Of a stretch of DNA of 64,000 bases, positions 34,639 through 43,847 are shown piece by piece. Position numbers and translations under genes: made by a program. The notes beneath the pieces were generated by a model. The model was not told the DNA's origin. It worked only from the letters and a program-made list of their open reading frames with translations, and did no database searches. Source of the DNA: Nevskiaceae bacterium (lineage in GTDB: Bacteria; Pseudomonadota; Gammaproteobacteria; Steroidobacterales; Steroidobacteraceae); assembly GCA_024234075.1 (NCBI GenBank), contig JACKOV010000002.1:496001-560000 (forward strand), read 5' to 3'. Each line of letters begins with the position of its first letter. Within the stretch, counting starts at the first letter, position 1.

Positions 34639-35340
34639 TCAGTTGCCGGACGGATCGACCCAGCGATAGCCCATGCCGTAAACGGTCTGGATGGCGTCGA
34701 AGGCCGGATCGATCGCCTGGAACTTGCGGCGGATGCGCTTCACGTGCGAGGTGATGGTGTTGTCGTCGAGCACGACGTTGGCGGCGTCCATCAGTTGCTG
34801 CCGGTTGCGCACATGGCCGGGATGGCGGGCGATCGCATGCACGATCCAGAACTCGGTCAGCGACAGCAGGACGGGCTGGCCGTTCCATGAGATCTGCAGC
34901 CGGCCGCCGTCGAGGGTCAGTGCGCCGCGATGAATGGTCTGCTGGGCGTCGGCCGGCTGGGTCAGCGCCTCGACGCGGCGGAACAACGCGTTCACGCGCG
35001 CCAGCAGGTGGGCGAGGCTGAGATCCTTGGTGAGGAAATCGTCGGCGCCGAGGCGCAGCCCGGAAACCGCATCCAGTTCGGAGTCGCGGGCGGTCAGGAA
35101 AATGATCGGCAGCTCGGCGCTGCGCGCACGCAGCTCGCGGCACAGCTCGTAACCGCCTTCGGGCTCTTCGCCGAGTGAGATGTCGATGATCACCAGGTCG
35201 GGCAGTCGGGCGGCGAACGCCTGCAGGGCAAGCCGTCGACTGGCATGGCTGCGCACGGCGTAGCCCTCGCGAGTGAATGCGGCGGCGTAGTTGTCGCGGA
35301 TCGCGGCTTCGTCCTCGACGATGGCGATGGTCTTCTTCAT
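34639..35340 (-). CDS. pdsR: response regulator of the proteobacterial dedicated sortase system type (PdsR-like)
   Basis: A 233-aa OmpR-type regulator. The receiver domain starts KKTIAIVEDEAAIRDNYAAA and carries the phospho-acceptor in LPDLVIIDISLGEE; LPIIFLTARDSELDAVSGLR and GADDFLTKDLSLAHLLARVN follow, a pattern specific to the family paired with dedicated sortases. The C-terminal winged helix is clear (LSLTEFWIVHAIARHPGHV, TITSHVKRIRRKFQ, VYGMGYRWV). ATG 35340 is chosen over the upstream frame. It is the first gene of the pair with the kinase. No sortase or sortase target is found in this window. Confidence 0.85.
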   Translation of the reverse strand: MKKTIAIVEDEAAIRDNYAAAFTREGYAVRSHASRRLALQAFAARLPDLVIIDISLGEEPEGGYELCRELRARSAELPIIFLTARDSELDAVSGLRLGADDFLTKDLSLAHLLARVNALFRRVEALTQPADAQQTIHRGALTLDGGRLQISWNGQPVLLSLTEFWIVHAIARHPGHVRNRQQLMDAANVVLDDNTITSHVKRIRRKFQAIDPAFDAIQTVYGMGYRWVDPSGN

Positions 35341-35472
35341 GGGCGACAGTCTATCGCCCGCGCGGGGGCCCGTACCGCTGCCCGGGCGGCTTGCCACAAT
35401 TGATCATTTCCGGTCCCGGGACCGCCACGATCCGGCCCGCGATGCGCCGCCTGCCGATGCGCAAATGGCGTC

Positions 35473-35565
35473 ATGAAAACGCTGGATGCATGGATCGGCT
35501 GGCTGGCGATGACGATTCTGCTGGTCGCCTGGAGCCTGGAAAGCGCCTGGCTGTTGCCGCGCTGA
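35473..35565 (+). CDS. 30-residue membrane micropeptide (candidate)
   Basis: ATG 35473 to TGA 35565 encodes 30 residues forming a single tryptophan-rich hydrophobic helix (WIGWLAMTILLVAWSLESAW) with a charged N-terminus and a terminal Arg. It lies between the divergent response regulator and the end of the GGDEF-EAL gene. Such peptides often modulate membrane partners, but no ribosome-binding site is obvious and the frame could be chance. Function unknown. Confidence 0.4.
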   Translation: MKTLDAWIGWLAMTILLVAWSLESAWLLPR

Positions 35566-35578
35566 GCGCGCCGCCGCG

Positions 35579-38500
35579 TCAGGCGGGTACTTGCTGGCGG
35601 AGCGGGATCGGCGGCGATGTCTCCTGGCGAGGCACGGCGCGCAGCGGCACGGCGGCCGGCATCGCCAGCAGCAGTTGTTCGATCTTCGCCGGCATCAGCG
35701 GCAGCAGCGCCAGGCACTCGGTCTCGGGCAGGGGTCTGGAGAACAGATAACCCTGCAGCGTGATGTCGCGCTCGCGTGCCAGCAGCGCGAACTGGGTCGG
35801 GCGTTCGATGCCTTCGGCGGTGACCGCAAGCCCGATGCCGCGGCAGAGCTCGATGATGGCGTGCGCGATGGCGTACGAGCGTTCGCTGCTGTCGATGGTG
35901 GCGATCAGGCTGCGGTCGAGCTTGACGCGGGTCAGCGGCAGCTGTTCGAGCGATGCGAGCGAGGAGTAGCCGCTGCCGAAATCGTCGAGTGCGATCGCCA
36001 CGCCGAGTTCGCGCAGCCGCCGGATCGCTTCGACCGTCGCCGGGCCGGTCTGCAGCACCGTCTCGGTCAGTTCGATCTCGAGGCAGCCGGGGGGCAGGTC
36101 GTGGGCCTGCAGCAGGTCGGCGACCCGGGTGACGAACCGGCCGTCCAGCAACTGGCGGGGCGACACGTTGACCGCGATCCGCACTTCCGGCCAGGTGCTG
36201 CGGTGCCATTGTGCAGCCTTGGCGATCGCGGTGCGCATCACCCAGTCGCCGATGTCGAGGATCAGGCGCGACTGCTCGGCGACGGCCAGGAACTCGCCCG
36301 GCGGCACCAGCCGGCCGTCGGCGAGCCGCCAGCGCAGCAGCGCCTCGACCGCGACCGCACTGCCGTCCTCGAGACCGATCTCGGGCTGGAAAACCAGCTG
36401 CAGTTCGTCGCGCTCGATCGCGCCGTGCAGCCCCTGTTCGATCCTGAACTTGCGGGCCGCTTCCCCCAGCATCTCCTGGTTGAACAGCGCGAACTGGTTG
36501 CGGCCGCGCTCCTTGGAGCGGAACAGCGCGCTGTCGGCGGCGCGCAGCAGGCCTTCGGCATCCTCGGCGTGCTCGGGGAACTTGCTGACGCCGATGCTGA
36601 CCGTGATCTTCAGCTCCTGGTCGCCGACATGCAAGGGCGGCTCGAATGCGTATACCAGGCGCGCCGCCAGATCGCCGAGTGAGGCCAGGGATATCGCGCC
36701 TTCGTGCACCACCGTGAACTCGTCGCCGCCGAGGCGTGCGCAGTACCCCTGCTCGCCGACCACACGGCGCAACCGGTCGCTGATCTGCTGCAGCACCTGG
36801 TCGCCGAATTCGTGGCTGAGGCTGTCGTTGATGATCTTGAAGTTGTCGACGTCGAGGAACATCACCGCGACGCCGCCGTGGGTGGCGCGGGCCCGGGTGA
36901 TGGCACTACTGAGCTGCATGAACAGATGCCGGCGGTTCGGCAGGCGGGTCAGCGGATCGTTCTCGGCCAGATGCTGCAGATCGCGGGTGCGTTCGGCCAC
37001 CTGCGCCTCGAGCTGCTGCCGATGCTCCTCGAGTGCGGAGTGCGCCGCGTCCAGCTGGCGCGCCATGTCGTTGAAGGCGCCGCCGAGCGCATCGAGTTCG
37101 CGTGCCCCGCCGCTTGGCACCTGCACGTTGCGTTCGCCGCGAGCCAGACGCCGGGTCGCTTCGGTCAGACGCCGTACCGGACCGGTGACGCCGCGGATCG
37201 TGACGATCGTGGCCAGCAGCAGCAGGCCCAGTACGCCCGCCGTGACCCAGAGCAGCGAGACGGAGGAGACCGACTCGGTGGTGATCCTCTCGGTGACGGT
37301 GCGCACCATCGGGGCAGCGGCGCTCAATACGGCGGCGCGTTCGGCCGCGTCGGCGCTGGCGGCGAGTTCGGCTGCGGTCTGCGCCGCTTCGATGGTGGCG
37401 CGCCGATCGGCTGCGGCCGCCGCTTCAGCCCGTGCCGCGGTCCGGGTGGCCGCCGCCGCGGCGGCCTGTTGCTTCGCCAGTTGCCGGGCGAGGGTGTGGA
37501 TGGCCTCGGCGAACACCGGTGCTTCGCCCATGAACCGTTCATAGGCCAATCGGTGCGCGGTATCGGTCTGCACCAAGGCCTGGCGCGCCGCGCTGAGCGC
37601 ATCGAGTCGCGCCCGCAATCCGTTGAGCCATTGCTGGCCCTGCTGCTGAGCGAGGTTCTCGGCGTGCTCGGCGACCAGGGAAACGAGTTGCGACTCCTCG
37701 GCGATCAGGCGCTCGATCGCGGCGGCGCGCAGCGGGGGTGGTCCGGCAATCTCCGCCGCCTGCTGGCGCAGCGCATCGACGCCCTGGTTGACGGCGATCA
37801 CCGATTCGCGGGCGAACGTGCGGCCGAAGAGTTTCAGCGAACGATCGAGGGGCTGGCGCAGCGTGGCTTCGAGGGCGGAGAGGCTGCGCTGGAATTCGCC
37901 GAGCTGCACGCTGCGCCGGGTGGCGCTGACACGCAGCGCCGTGGCGTTGTTCTGGTGATCGTCCAGTTGTTTGCGCAGATCGCGCAAGGCCGCGGCGGGT
38001 GCGCCGATCGCGGTGGCGTCGCGCATGAAACGTTGCGCTGCCATCTGCAGCGCGGCGCGCACTTCGTCGTCGGTGGCCGGCACGGCTGCGACGCGATCCG
38101 CTGCCGGCATTGCCGGCCGGTCGGCCCACGGAAGCTCGTCGAGCAGGCGCCGATCGTGCTCGGCGAGTGTCGCGACCAGCGCTTCGGGGCTGGGTATCGG
38201 TTTCTGAGAGGCTGTTGGTGTGTGGGTGGCACGCTTGTCGATGCGCGGTTCGGTGGCCTCGGCGATCGGCGGCGAGGAGGCGGTGTCCGCTGTGGCAAGC
38301 GGGGCCGGCGACGACACTGCCGCCATCTTACGACCGGTAGTGACCGAGCCGCCGGTCGCTTCGAGGCCTACCGGCGCGATGCGCTCGACGCGGGTCCGTA
38401 CCGCAGTCTTGCCACCTTGCAGCAGCAGATTCGCACTCAGCGCCAGCACGGCCACGGCCACGAAACCCAGGCTGAGTTGCATGCCGACACTCAGCCTGAC

Positions 38501-38608
38501 GCGTGCCGGGGCGAGTCTGCCGCGCATCGACTCGATCTTGGTCGTCGCGAGGGGCGGCGTCTGGCAGGCAGCGGGCGGGGTCGAGGTGCTGTCGTGAGTG
38601 ACGGACAT
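35579..38608 (-). CDS. membrane c-di-GMP enzyme with HAMP, GGDEF and EAL domains
   Basis: A ~1009-aa protein. After an N-terminal TM helix (SLGFVAVAVLALSANLLLQG) comes a ~500-residue periplasmic region rich in Ala/Gln/Arg helices, a second TM (VSLLWVTAGVLGLLLLATIV) and HAMP (RLTEATRRLARGERNVQV). The GGDEF domain (RLGGDEFTVVHEG, ~residue 628) and EAL domain (VAVEALLRWRL, ~756; IALDDFGSGYSSLASLEQLP) both keep their key residues, so synthesis and hydrolysis of c-di-GMP are both possible. ATG 38608 (MSVTHDS) is favoured. The large coiled periplasmic part is the likely sensor. Confidence 0.9.
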   Translation of the reverse strand: MSVTHDSTSTPPAACQTPPLATTKIESMRGRLAPARVRLSVGMQLSLGFVAVAVLALSANLLLQGGKTAVRTRVERIAPVGLEATGGSVTTGRKMAAVSSPAPLATADTASSPPIAEATEPRIDKRATHTPTASQKPIPSPEALVATLAEHDRRLLDELPWADRPAMPAADRVAAVPATDDEVRAALQMAAQRFMRDATAIGAPAAALRDLRKQLDDHQNNATALRVSATRRSVQLGEFQRSLSALEATLRQPLDRSLKLFGRTFARESVIAVNQGVDALRQQAAEIAGPPPLRAAAIERLIAEESQLVSLVAEHAENLAQQQGQQWLNGLRARLDALSAARQALVQTDTAHRLAYERFMGEAPVFAEAIHTLARQLAKQQAAAAAATRTAARAEAAAAADRRATIEAAQTAAELAASADAAERAAVLSAAAPMVRTVTERITTESVSSVSLLWVTAGVLGLLLLATIVTIRGVTGPVRRLTEATRRLARGERNVQVPSGGARELDALGGAFNDMARQLDAAHSALEEHRQQLEAQVAERTRDLQHLAENDPLTRLPNRRHLFMQLSSAITRARATHGGVAVMFLDVDNFKIINDSLSHEFGDQVLQQISDRLRRVVGEQGYCARLGGDEFTVVHEGAISLASLGDLAARLVYAFEPPLHVGDQELKITVSIGVSKFPEHAEDAEGLLRAADSALFRSKERGRNQFALFNQEMLGEAARKFRIEQGLHGAIERDELQLVFQPEIGLEDGSAVAVEALLRWRLADGRLVPPGEFLAVAEQSRLILDIGDWVMRTAIAKAAQWHRSTWPEVRIAVNVSPRQLLDGRFVTRVADLLQAHDLPPGCLEIELTETVLQTGPATVEAIRRLRELGVAIALDDFGSGYSSLASLEQLPLTRVKLDRSLIATIDSSERSYAIAHAIIELCRGIGLAVTAEGIERPTQFALLARERDITLQGYLFSRPLPETECLALLPLMPAKIEQLLLAMPAAVPLRAVPRQETSPPIPLRQQVPA

Positions 38609-38887
38609 CGGGTCTCGGGTTGTGGAACGATTTTTTGACAATGTTCCGCTGCTCGCCGCGGGCTTGCCCGACCTGCGCCACAAATCTGGTATCTGCTTGC
38701 GGGCCTTGGTGCGCCAGTCGGCACTGCGTCACAACCCAAGGCGGGTCGGCTCCCACGGCAGGACCTGCGCTGCGCATGCCCGTCGATCCGCAGGCGACGT
38801 CGTTCTTCCATGACTCAGTTCACACAACCCGCACAGCCCGCGGCGATATGTTGCGGCGACCCAGCGCCTTTGCAGCAGGACTTGCCG

Positions 38888-40171
38888 ATGTCCGAGTCTT
38901 CCAGCCGTCTGATGACCGATTTTCCGATGATCGACTTCGCCGAGTTTGGCTCGCGTCTCGCGAAGGCCACCGGCGGGTTGCGCGTCAAAGCCGTGTCCTG
39001 GCACGACGCCGACGGCCGGGTGCTTTGGTCCAGTCAGCCTTTGCTCGGCATCGAACAGCGCGAAGCGATTCGCGATGCGCTCGAAAGCTTCTCCGGCACG
39101 GGGGCGCGGCTGCGCGTCGATCGCAACCTCGGCGACAACCAGACGGCGGTGTTGCTGCGGGCGGCCGACCGGGAAGGTTGCACGGTCGGCTTCGCGATGC
39201 TGGTGCTCGACTCGCGCGTGCTGTTGTCGAAGGGTCGCGGTGCCGATCTGCCGGTGCCGGCGCTGCAGATCGTCCACGAATTCGGCCGCCGCACGACGCC
39301 GCGCGTGCGCCCTGCAGCGAGGGTTCCGGCGAGTCGTTCGCGCGATGCGGAGGCCCTGAAGCAGCCCGAGCCCATCCCCGACACCCAGCAGGTGCCTGCC
39401 GATCTCGAGGACGATTACGCACGACTGCGGGAGTTGAGCCTGTCGCTGCATGTGCAGCCGTTGTTGCCGCTGCGTCCGAATTCGCGTGTACGACGTTTCG
39501 AAGTGCTGCTGCGCTCCAAGGACGCCGGCGGCGACATGGCCTCCGCCCCGATCGAAATCCTCGAGCGTGCCGCGGAGAAGGGACTGGGCACAGTGCTCGA
39601 TCGTCGCGTCGTCAGCCAGCTGGTTGCCGCGCTGGATCGGCGTTCCGACCTGGTGCTCGACGGGCCGAGCCTGTTTTCCGTGAACCTGTCGGCCACGGCG
39701 CTGCAGGACGAACATTTCCTCAAATTCGTCGAGAGCGTGCTGGATCGTGCCGGCCTGCCGCCGGCGACTCTGGCGTTCGAGATCCAGGCGGCAGCGCTCG
39801 CCAAGCGTCGCGACTCCGCCAATCGCGTGGCGCAGCAGCTGCAGGCGATCGGTTGCGGCCTGGTGATCGACGACTTCGCGATGGCCGACGGACAGCTCGA
39901 CCTGTTGCGACTGACGGGTGTGCGGATGGTCAAGCTCGATCCGAAACTGACTCAGGCGGCGACCAGCGACGTGTTTGCGCAGGCGATGGTTGCGGCGGTG
40001 ACCCAGATCGCCCGGGTTTGCGGCTTTTTCACGGTGGCCAAGTCGATCGAATCCGATGCGATGCGCGACCATTGCCGCTCGCTCGGCCTGGATTTCCTGC
40101 AGGGTTTTGCGGTGTCCGGACCGGCGCCGCTCGAATCGATTCCGACGCTCGGCGAAATCGCCGTTTCCTGA
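38888..40171 (+). CDS. degenerate EAL-domain protein
   Basis: A ~427-aa cytoplasmic protein. The N-terminal ~200 residues are a poorly conserved input domain; the C-terminal half is EAL-like. Key motifs are altered: EVLLR (in VRRFEVLLRSK) instead of EALLR, LVIDDFAMADGQ instead of DDFGTG, and FTVAKSIES instead of the AEGVE-type loop. A c-di-GMP-binding but non-hydrolytic role is therefore likely. ATG 38888 has an AGGA site ~8 bases upstream; ATG 38810 gives 26 more residues without such a site. It is divergent from the GGDEF-EAL gene and convergent with the next cyclase. Confidence 0.82.
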   Translation: MSESSSRLMTDFPMIDFAEFGSRLAKATGGLRVKAVSWHDADGRVLWSSQPLLGIEQREAIRDALESFSGTGARLRVDRNLGDNQTAVLLRAADREGCTVGFAMLVLDSRVLLSKGRGADLPVPALQIVHEFGRRTTPRVRPAARVPASRSRDAEALKQPEPIPDTQQVPADLEDDYARLRELSLSLHVQPLLPLRPNSRVRRFEVLLRSKDAGGDMASAPIEILERAAEKGLGTVLDRRVVSQLVAALDRRSDLVLDGPSLFSVNLSATALQDEHFLKFVESVLDRAGLPPATLAFEIQAAALAKRRDSANRVAQQLQAIGCGLVIDDFAMADGQLDLLRLTGVRMVKLDPKLTQAATSDVFAQAMVAAVTQIARVCGFFTVAKSIESDAMRDHCRSLGLDFLQGFAVSGPAPLESIPTLGEIAVS

Positions 40172-40192
40172 CCCCGACGCGTCGGCCGGTGT

Positions 40193-41479
40193 TCAGGCCG
40201 CGAGGGCCGCGACCTTGACCTGGTTGCGGCCGGAATGTTTGGCCGCATAGACCGCGGCGTCGGCTTTCGAGATCAGCTGCTCGCCCCAGACACCGAGTGT
40301 TTCGCTCGAGGCGACGCCGATGCTGCAGGTCAGGCGGATCGGCGTGCCGAAGCCTTCGACCGTCAGGTCCGCGACCCGCTCCAGGATGCGCGCGGCGATG
40401 GCCTGCGCCGCACCGGCATCGGCGCTGCTCAGCACGACCACGAACTCCTCGCCGCCGTAGCGGCCGATCACGTCGGACTGGCGCAGCTCCGCCTGGATCG
40501 GGCGGATCACGGCGAGCAGGCAGGCGTCGCCGGCCTGATGGCCCCAGGTGTCGTTGATCGACTTGAAGTGGTCGAGGTCGATGAACAGCAGCGAGATCGG
40601 CAGGCCGCGAGCCTGCGCGCGCAGGCAGGCGGCATCGAGCCGCTCCAGCAGCGAGCGGCGGTTCAGCACGCCGGTCAACGGGTCGGTCTGGGCGCGGCGC
40701 TCGGCATCGCTGAGCGCGCGCCGCTGCTCGCGCAATCGATCGGCGACACCGAGGGCGACGAATACCGCGGCCACGACCATCGAGGCCGGCAGGCTCCAGG
40801 CGAGTGTCCAGGGGTCGGTGCTGGAGACGAGGAATCCGCCCGCGGTGGCGATGGTTGACACTTCGAGCAAGGTCCAGGCGACCAGGAACCAGCCGGCGGC
40901 GCGGCTGCCGCGACGCCAGGCGAGCCAGGCGGCGACCAGGGTGAAGGCGGCGGAGCCGAGGAACATCAGGTTGCCGACGCGGGCGAGCTGGCTGCCGAAG
41001 CCGAACAGGTGGGTGACGTTGGCGACGGCCAGCAACACGAAGGCGGCTGCAAGCCAGCCGAAGGCGTGGTAGATCCGCGGCCAGAAGCGTCTGAGATCGG
41101 CGATTTCGCGGGCGAACAAGGCGGCAGCGGCGCCACTGAGCGCGGCGGGGACGTTCCAGGCGTGTGCCGCCAGCGGCCGGGCGCGCTCCAGCACGGGCCA
41201 GTCGAAGCCCGCCCCGGACAGGTACGCGATGTACAGCGCCTGCAGCGAGATCAGGGCCGCGTACAGCACGAACAGCCTTTCGGCCAGGATGAACCAGATC
41301 AGCAGCGTCGCGCGGACGTTGCCCGGGCCCGGCGGAAAGGCAGCGCGCTTGGGCTGCTGGGCCGCGACGGCTGCCTTGGCGGGTGCCGGCTGCGCCTGGG
41401 CCGCCGTCACGAGGGTGACGACGCCCGGCAGGAGAGCGCAGCAGACGATGGCCAGCAGCAGGCGTCGCAGCATCAGCAT
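40193..41479 (-). CDS. diguanylate cyclase with 7TM-type membrane sensor
   Basis: A ~428-aa protein. A signal/anchor segment is followed by a region with about seven hydrophobic helices (from WFILAERLFVLYAALISLQ to MVVAAVFVALGVADRL), similar to 7TMR-DISM sensors. The C-terminal GGDEF domain shows RRAQTDPLTGVLNRRSLLER, IDLDHFKSINDTWGHQAGD and an intact GRYGGEEFVVVLSS. It should synthesise c-di-GMP. ATG 41479 has a GAGGTG site 10 bases upstream. It is convergent with the degenerate EAL gene and lies 46 bases after the gene at 41526. Confidence 0.88.
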   Translation of the reverse strand: MLMLRRLLLAIVCCALLPGVVTLVTAAQAQPAPAKAAVAAQQPKRAAFPPGPGNVRATLLIWFILAERLFVLYAALISLQALYIAYLSGAGFDWPVLERARPLAAHAWNVPAALSGAAAALFAREIADLRRFWPRIYHAFGWLAAAFVLLAVANVTHLFGFGSQLARVGNLMFLGSAAFTLVAAWLAWRRGSRAAGWFLVAWTLLEVSTIATAGGFLVSSTDPWTLAWSLPASMVVAAVFVALGVADRLREQRRALSDAERRAQTDPLTGVLNRRSLLERLDAACLRAQARGLPISLLFIDLDHFKSINDTWGHQAGDACLLAVIRPIQAELRQSDVIGRYGGEEFVVVLSSADAGAAQAIAARILERVADLTVEGFGTPIRLTCSIGVASSETLGVWGEQLISKADAAVYAAKHSGRNQVKVAALAA

Positions 41480-41525
41480 CCGCACTTGCACCTCGGATGC
41501 CTGGGCAAGCATCGGAGTGACCCGT

Positions 41526-42296
41526 TCAGGTGCTCCAGTGCGGTCCGCGTGACAGCTCGACCAGCTCGTAGTAGGTCTGCATGTAGCCGGCGACCTGACC
41601 TTTGAGGAACAGGAAATCGCCGTCGGCCGTGCACCAGACGTCGTAGGGCGGATGCTCCTGCGGCAACTCGGGGTTGGCGACGAACTGGTAGTGCAGGGCG
41701 TCGAAGGTGCCGGCGCCGACCGTGACTTTCTCGGGGCCGACGTACACGAGATTCAGGCCGATCGAGAACAGCATCGGGCCGGTGGCGCCGCGGTGATCAG
41801 GCGAGGACAACAGCATCTGCCGGATGCGCTGCACCTGCCCCGGCTTGTTGCGGTCGACCAGGCGCAGATGCCAGGCGTCGCAGGCGATCGCATGGTTCTG
41901 GAAGGTGACCAGCGGTTCGTCGAGATCCATCTGCTGGGAGACGCGTCCCTCGAGCGAGGTCCAGGTCTCGCACTCGGCGTACTTCGGATGAAAGCGGAAC
42001 CAGCCCGAGCCCATGAAACGGCTCGCGACCGACAGACGCACGAAGCAGTCGGTCGGCATCCAGTCCTTGTCGAGCGAGTAGGTGATGTCGCGCATCACCG
42101 AGGGCCGGTCGTCGATCTCGCAGTGCGCGGTGCAGGTGCGCGATCCGTCCGCGTGCACGTCGACGCGGAAGTATTCGCGGCCGCGCTCCTGGTTCATGCG
42201 GTCCGGCTTCTTGCTGGTGTAGAGGACCTTGCCCATCACGCTGCGGTGATCGCGCTGCAGGATCGGGAGCTTCGGATCGACGGGTGTCTGGCTCAT
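41526..42296 (-). CDS. protein of unknown function
   Basis: About 256 aa, with no signal peptide from ATG 42296 (MSQTPVDPK). It looks like one large mixed beta fold with many aromatic and Cys/His residues (SRTCTAHCEIDDRPSVMRD, FMGSGWFRFHPKYAECETWT). The end (VTVGAGTFDALHYQF, CTADGDFLFLKGQVAGYMQT) recalls DUF3108-like beta proteins. I cannot assign a function. It lies downstream of the MFS and ThDP-enzyme genes on the same strand (192-base gap), so it may belong with that cluster. Confidence 0.65.
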   Translation of the reverse strand: MSQTPVDPKLPILQRDHRSVMGKVLYTSKKPDRMNQERGREYFRVDVHADGSRTCTAHCEIDDRPSVMRDITYSLDKDWMPTDCFVRLSVASRFMGSGWFRFHPKYAECETWTSLEGRVSQQMDLDEPLVTFQNHAIACDAWHLRLVDRNKPGQVQRIRQMLLSSPDHRGATGPMLFSIGLNLVYVGPEKVTVGAGTFDALHYQFVANPELPQEHPPYDVWCTADGDFLFLKGQVAGYMQTYYELVELSRGPHWST

Positions 42297-42488
42297 GAAC
42301 GTCTCTTCGGTCTCGGGGGGTGGAGCCGGCAGTATGCCGAACCCGCCCCCGCCGCGGCAGGGCCGCGGTGGAAGAGCGTCGTTTTTCGGTTGCCTGGGGC
42401 ACGGTCCTGGCATGACCTCCTGCCGGACGATCGGGCGACCGCAGGCCTGCGGGCGGCCTGCGGGGCCTGTGCCCGGCCGCTCAGGCGT

Positions 42489-43847
42489 TCACGCAGACCA
42501 GGCTTTGGCCTCCGCGCTGGCGCGCCGGAAGTGCGGCAGGTTGTAGGCCAGCAGGGCGGTCCCCGCGATGGCGACGACCGTGGCCACGGTGGCGAGCGAG
42601 TAGCGCAGCTGGGACTCGTCGTGGAAGTAGAAGTCCGTCACCAGCGCGACCGAGGTCGGACCGATGAAGAAGCCGACCAGGTTCAGCGTGAAGTAGTAGA
42701 ACGCGATGATCTGGGCGCGCATGGTCGGCGGCGCGATCGCGACCACTGCGGCCGCACCGGCGGCGGTGGGCGCTGCCGCGCCGAGCGTGGCGGGGATCAG
42801 CATCAGGATCGCGAGTGTCGGGGTCGGCATCAGCGCGAATGACGAGTAGCCGATCGTCATCAGCACGAATGCCAGCAGGCAGACACGCACGTAGCCATCG
42901 GCGTACTTGCGCTGGAACACGTCGCAGAGCCAGCCACCGACCATGACACCGATCAGGCCGAAGACGATCGCGACCACGCCGCGCCAGCGGATGTAGCTGC
43001 CGAGCTCCTCGGGCGAGAGGTGGTAGGTGCGGCGCAGGAACTCGGGGATCCAGAAACCGATGCCGTAGGCCATGATCGCGAGCGAGGCGAGCGCCAGGAA
43101 CAGCACGATGAAGGCTTTCCAGCGCTGGATAATGAACTTCAGCGTCTGCCAGACCGGCGCGGCCTCCGGCAATTTGCCGGTGCGGAGGAACTCGCGGCGT
43201 ACCGGTTCGCGGATGGTCAGGATCAGCAGCGCGATCAGCAGGCCGGGCAGACCGACCCAGATGAACATCTGCTGCCAGGGTTCGACCAGACCGACGATCG
43301 GCCAGTGCTGAGGGCCGGTCGCCTGGATCTTGGGATAGACCGTGCCGCCGATGACGAACGCCAGCCCGCTGCCGCTCGAGACGCCGGCGGTATACAAGCC
43401 AATCGCGCGGCCGATGCGGTCCGGCGGAAAGTAGTCCTTGAGCAGCGACAGCGCCGGCGGATTCAGCGCCGCTTCGCCGGCGCCGACGCCGACGCGCGCC
43501 AGGAACAGCAGCGGGTAGGTGGTGGCGAGACCGCAGAACATGGTCATGACGCTCCACACGCTGACGCCGGCGAAAATCAGCCAGCGGCGGTTACCGCGGT
43601 CGGCGAACCAGGCGATCATCACCCCGAAGAAGGTGTAGAAGATCGCGAACGCACCGCCGAGCAGCAGGCTCATCTGGGTGTCGGAGATCTGCAGGCTGTG
43701 CTTGATGTCCGGCACGAGCAGCGCGATCACCTCGCGATCGACGAACGCGAGGATGTAGGCGAACAGCAGAACGACCACCACGTACCAGGCGTACGCGGGG
43801 CGCGGATACGGCACGTTGGCCGAGAGATCTGGCGTGGTGGAATTCAA
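42489..43847 (-). CDS. MFS transporter, spinster-like family
   Basis: A 452-aa transporter with 12 hydrophobic segments. The N-terminal pattern FAYILAFVDREVIALLVPDI and MSLLLGGAFAIFYTFFGVMI with the loop WFADRGNRR are typical of the spinster-type MFS group found in organic acid and aromatic catabolism clusters. The start ATG overlaps the stop of the upstream ThDP enzyme gene by 4 bases, so translation is coupled. Its substrate is probably the same organic acid the enzyme uses (inference). Confidence 0.9.
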   Translation of the reverse strand: MNSTTPDLSANVPYPRPAYAWYVVVVLLFAYILAFVDREVIALLVPDIKHSLQISDTQMSLLLGGAFAIFYTFFGVMIAWFADRGNRRWLIFAGVSVWSVMTMFCGLATTYPLLFLARVGVGAGEAALNPPALSLLKDYFPPDRIGRAIGLYTAGVSSGSGLAFVIGGTVYPKIQATGPQHWPIVGLVEPWQQMFIWVGLPGLLIALLILTIREPVRREFLRTGKLPEAAPVWQTLKFIIQRWKAFIVLFLALASLAIMAYGIGFWIPEFLRRTYHLSPEELGSYIRWRGVVAIVFGLIGVMVGGWLCDVFQRKYADGYVRVCLLAFVLMTIGYSSFALMPTPTLAILMLIPATLGAAAPTAAGAAAVVAIAPPTMRAQIIAFYYFTLNLVGFFIGPTSVALVTDFYFHDESQLRYSLATVATVVAIAGTALLAYNLPHFRRASAEAKAWSA

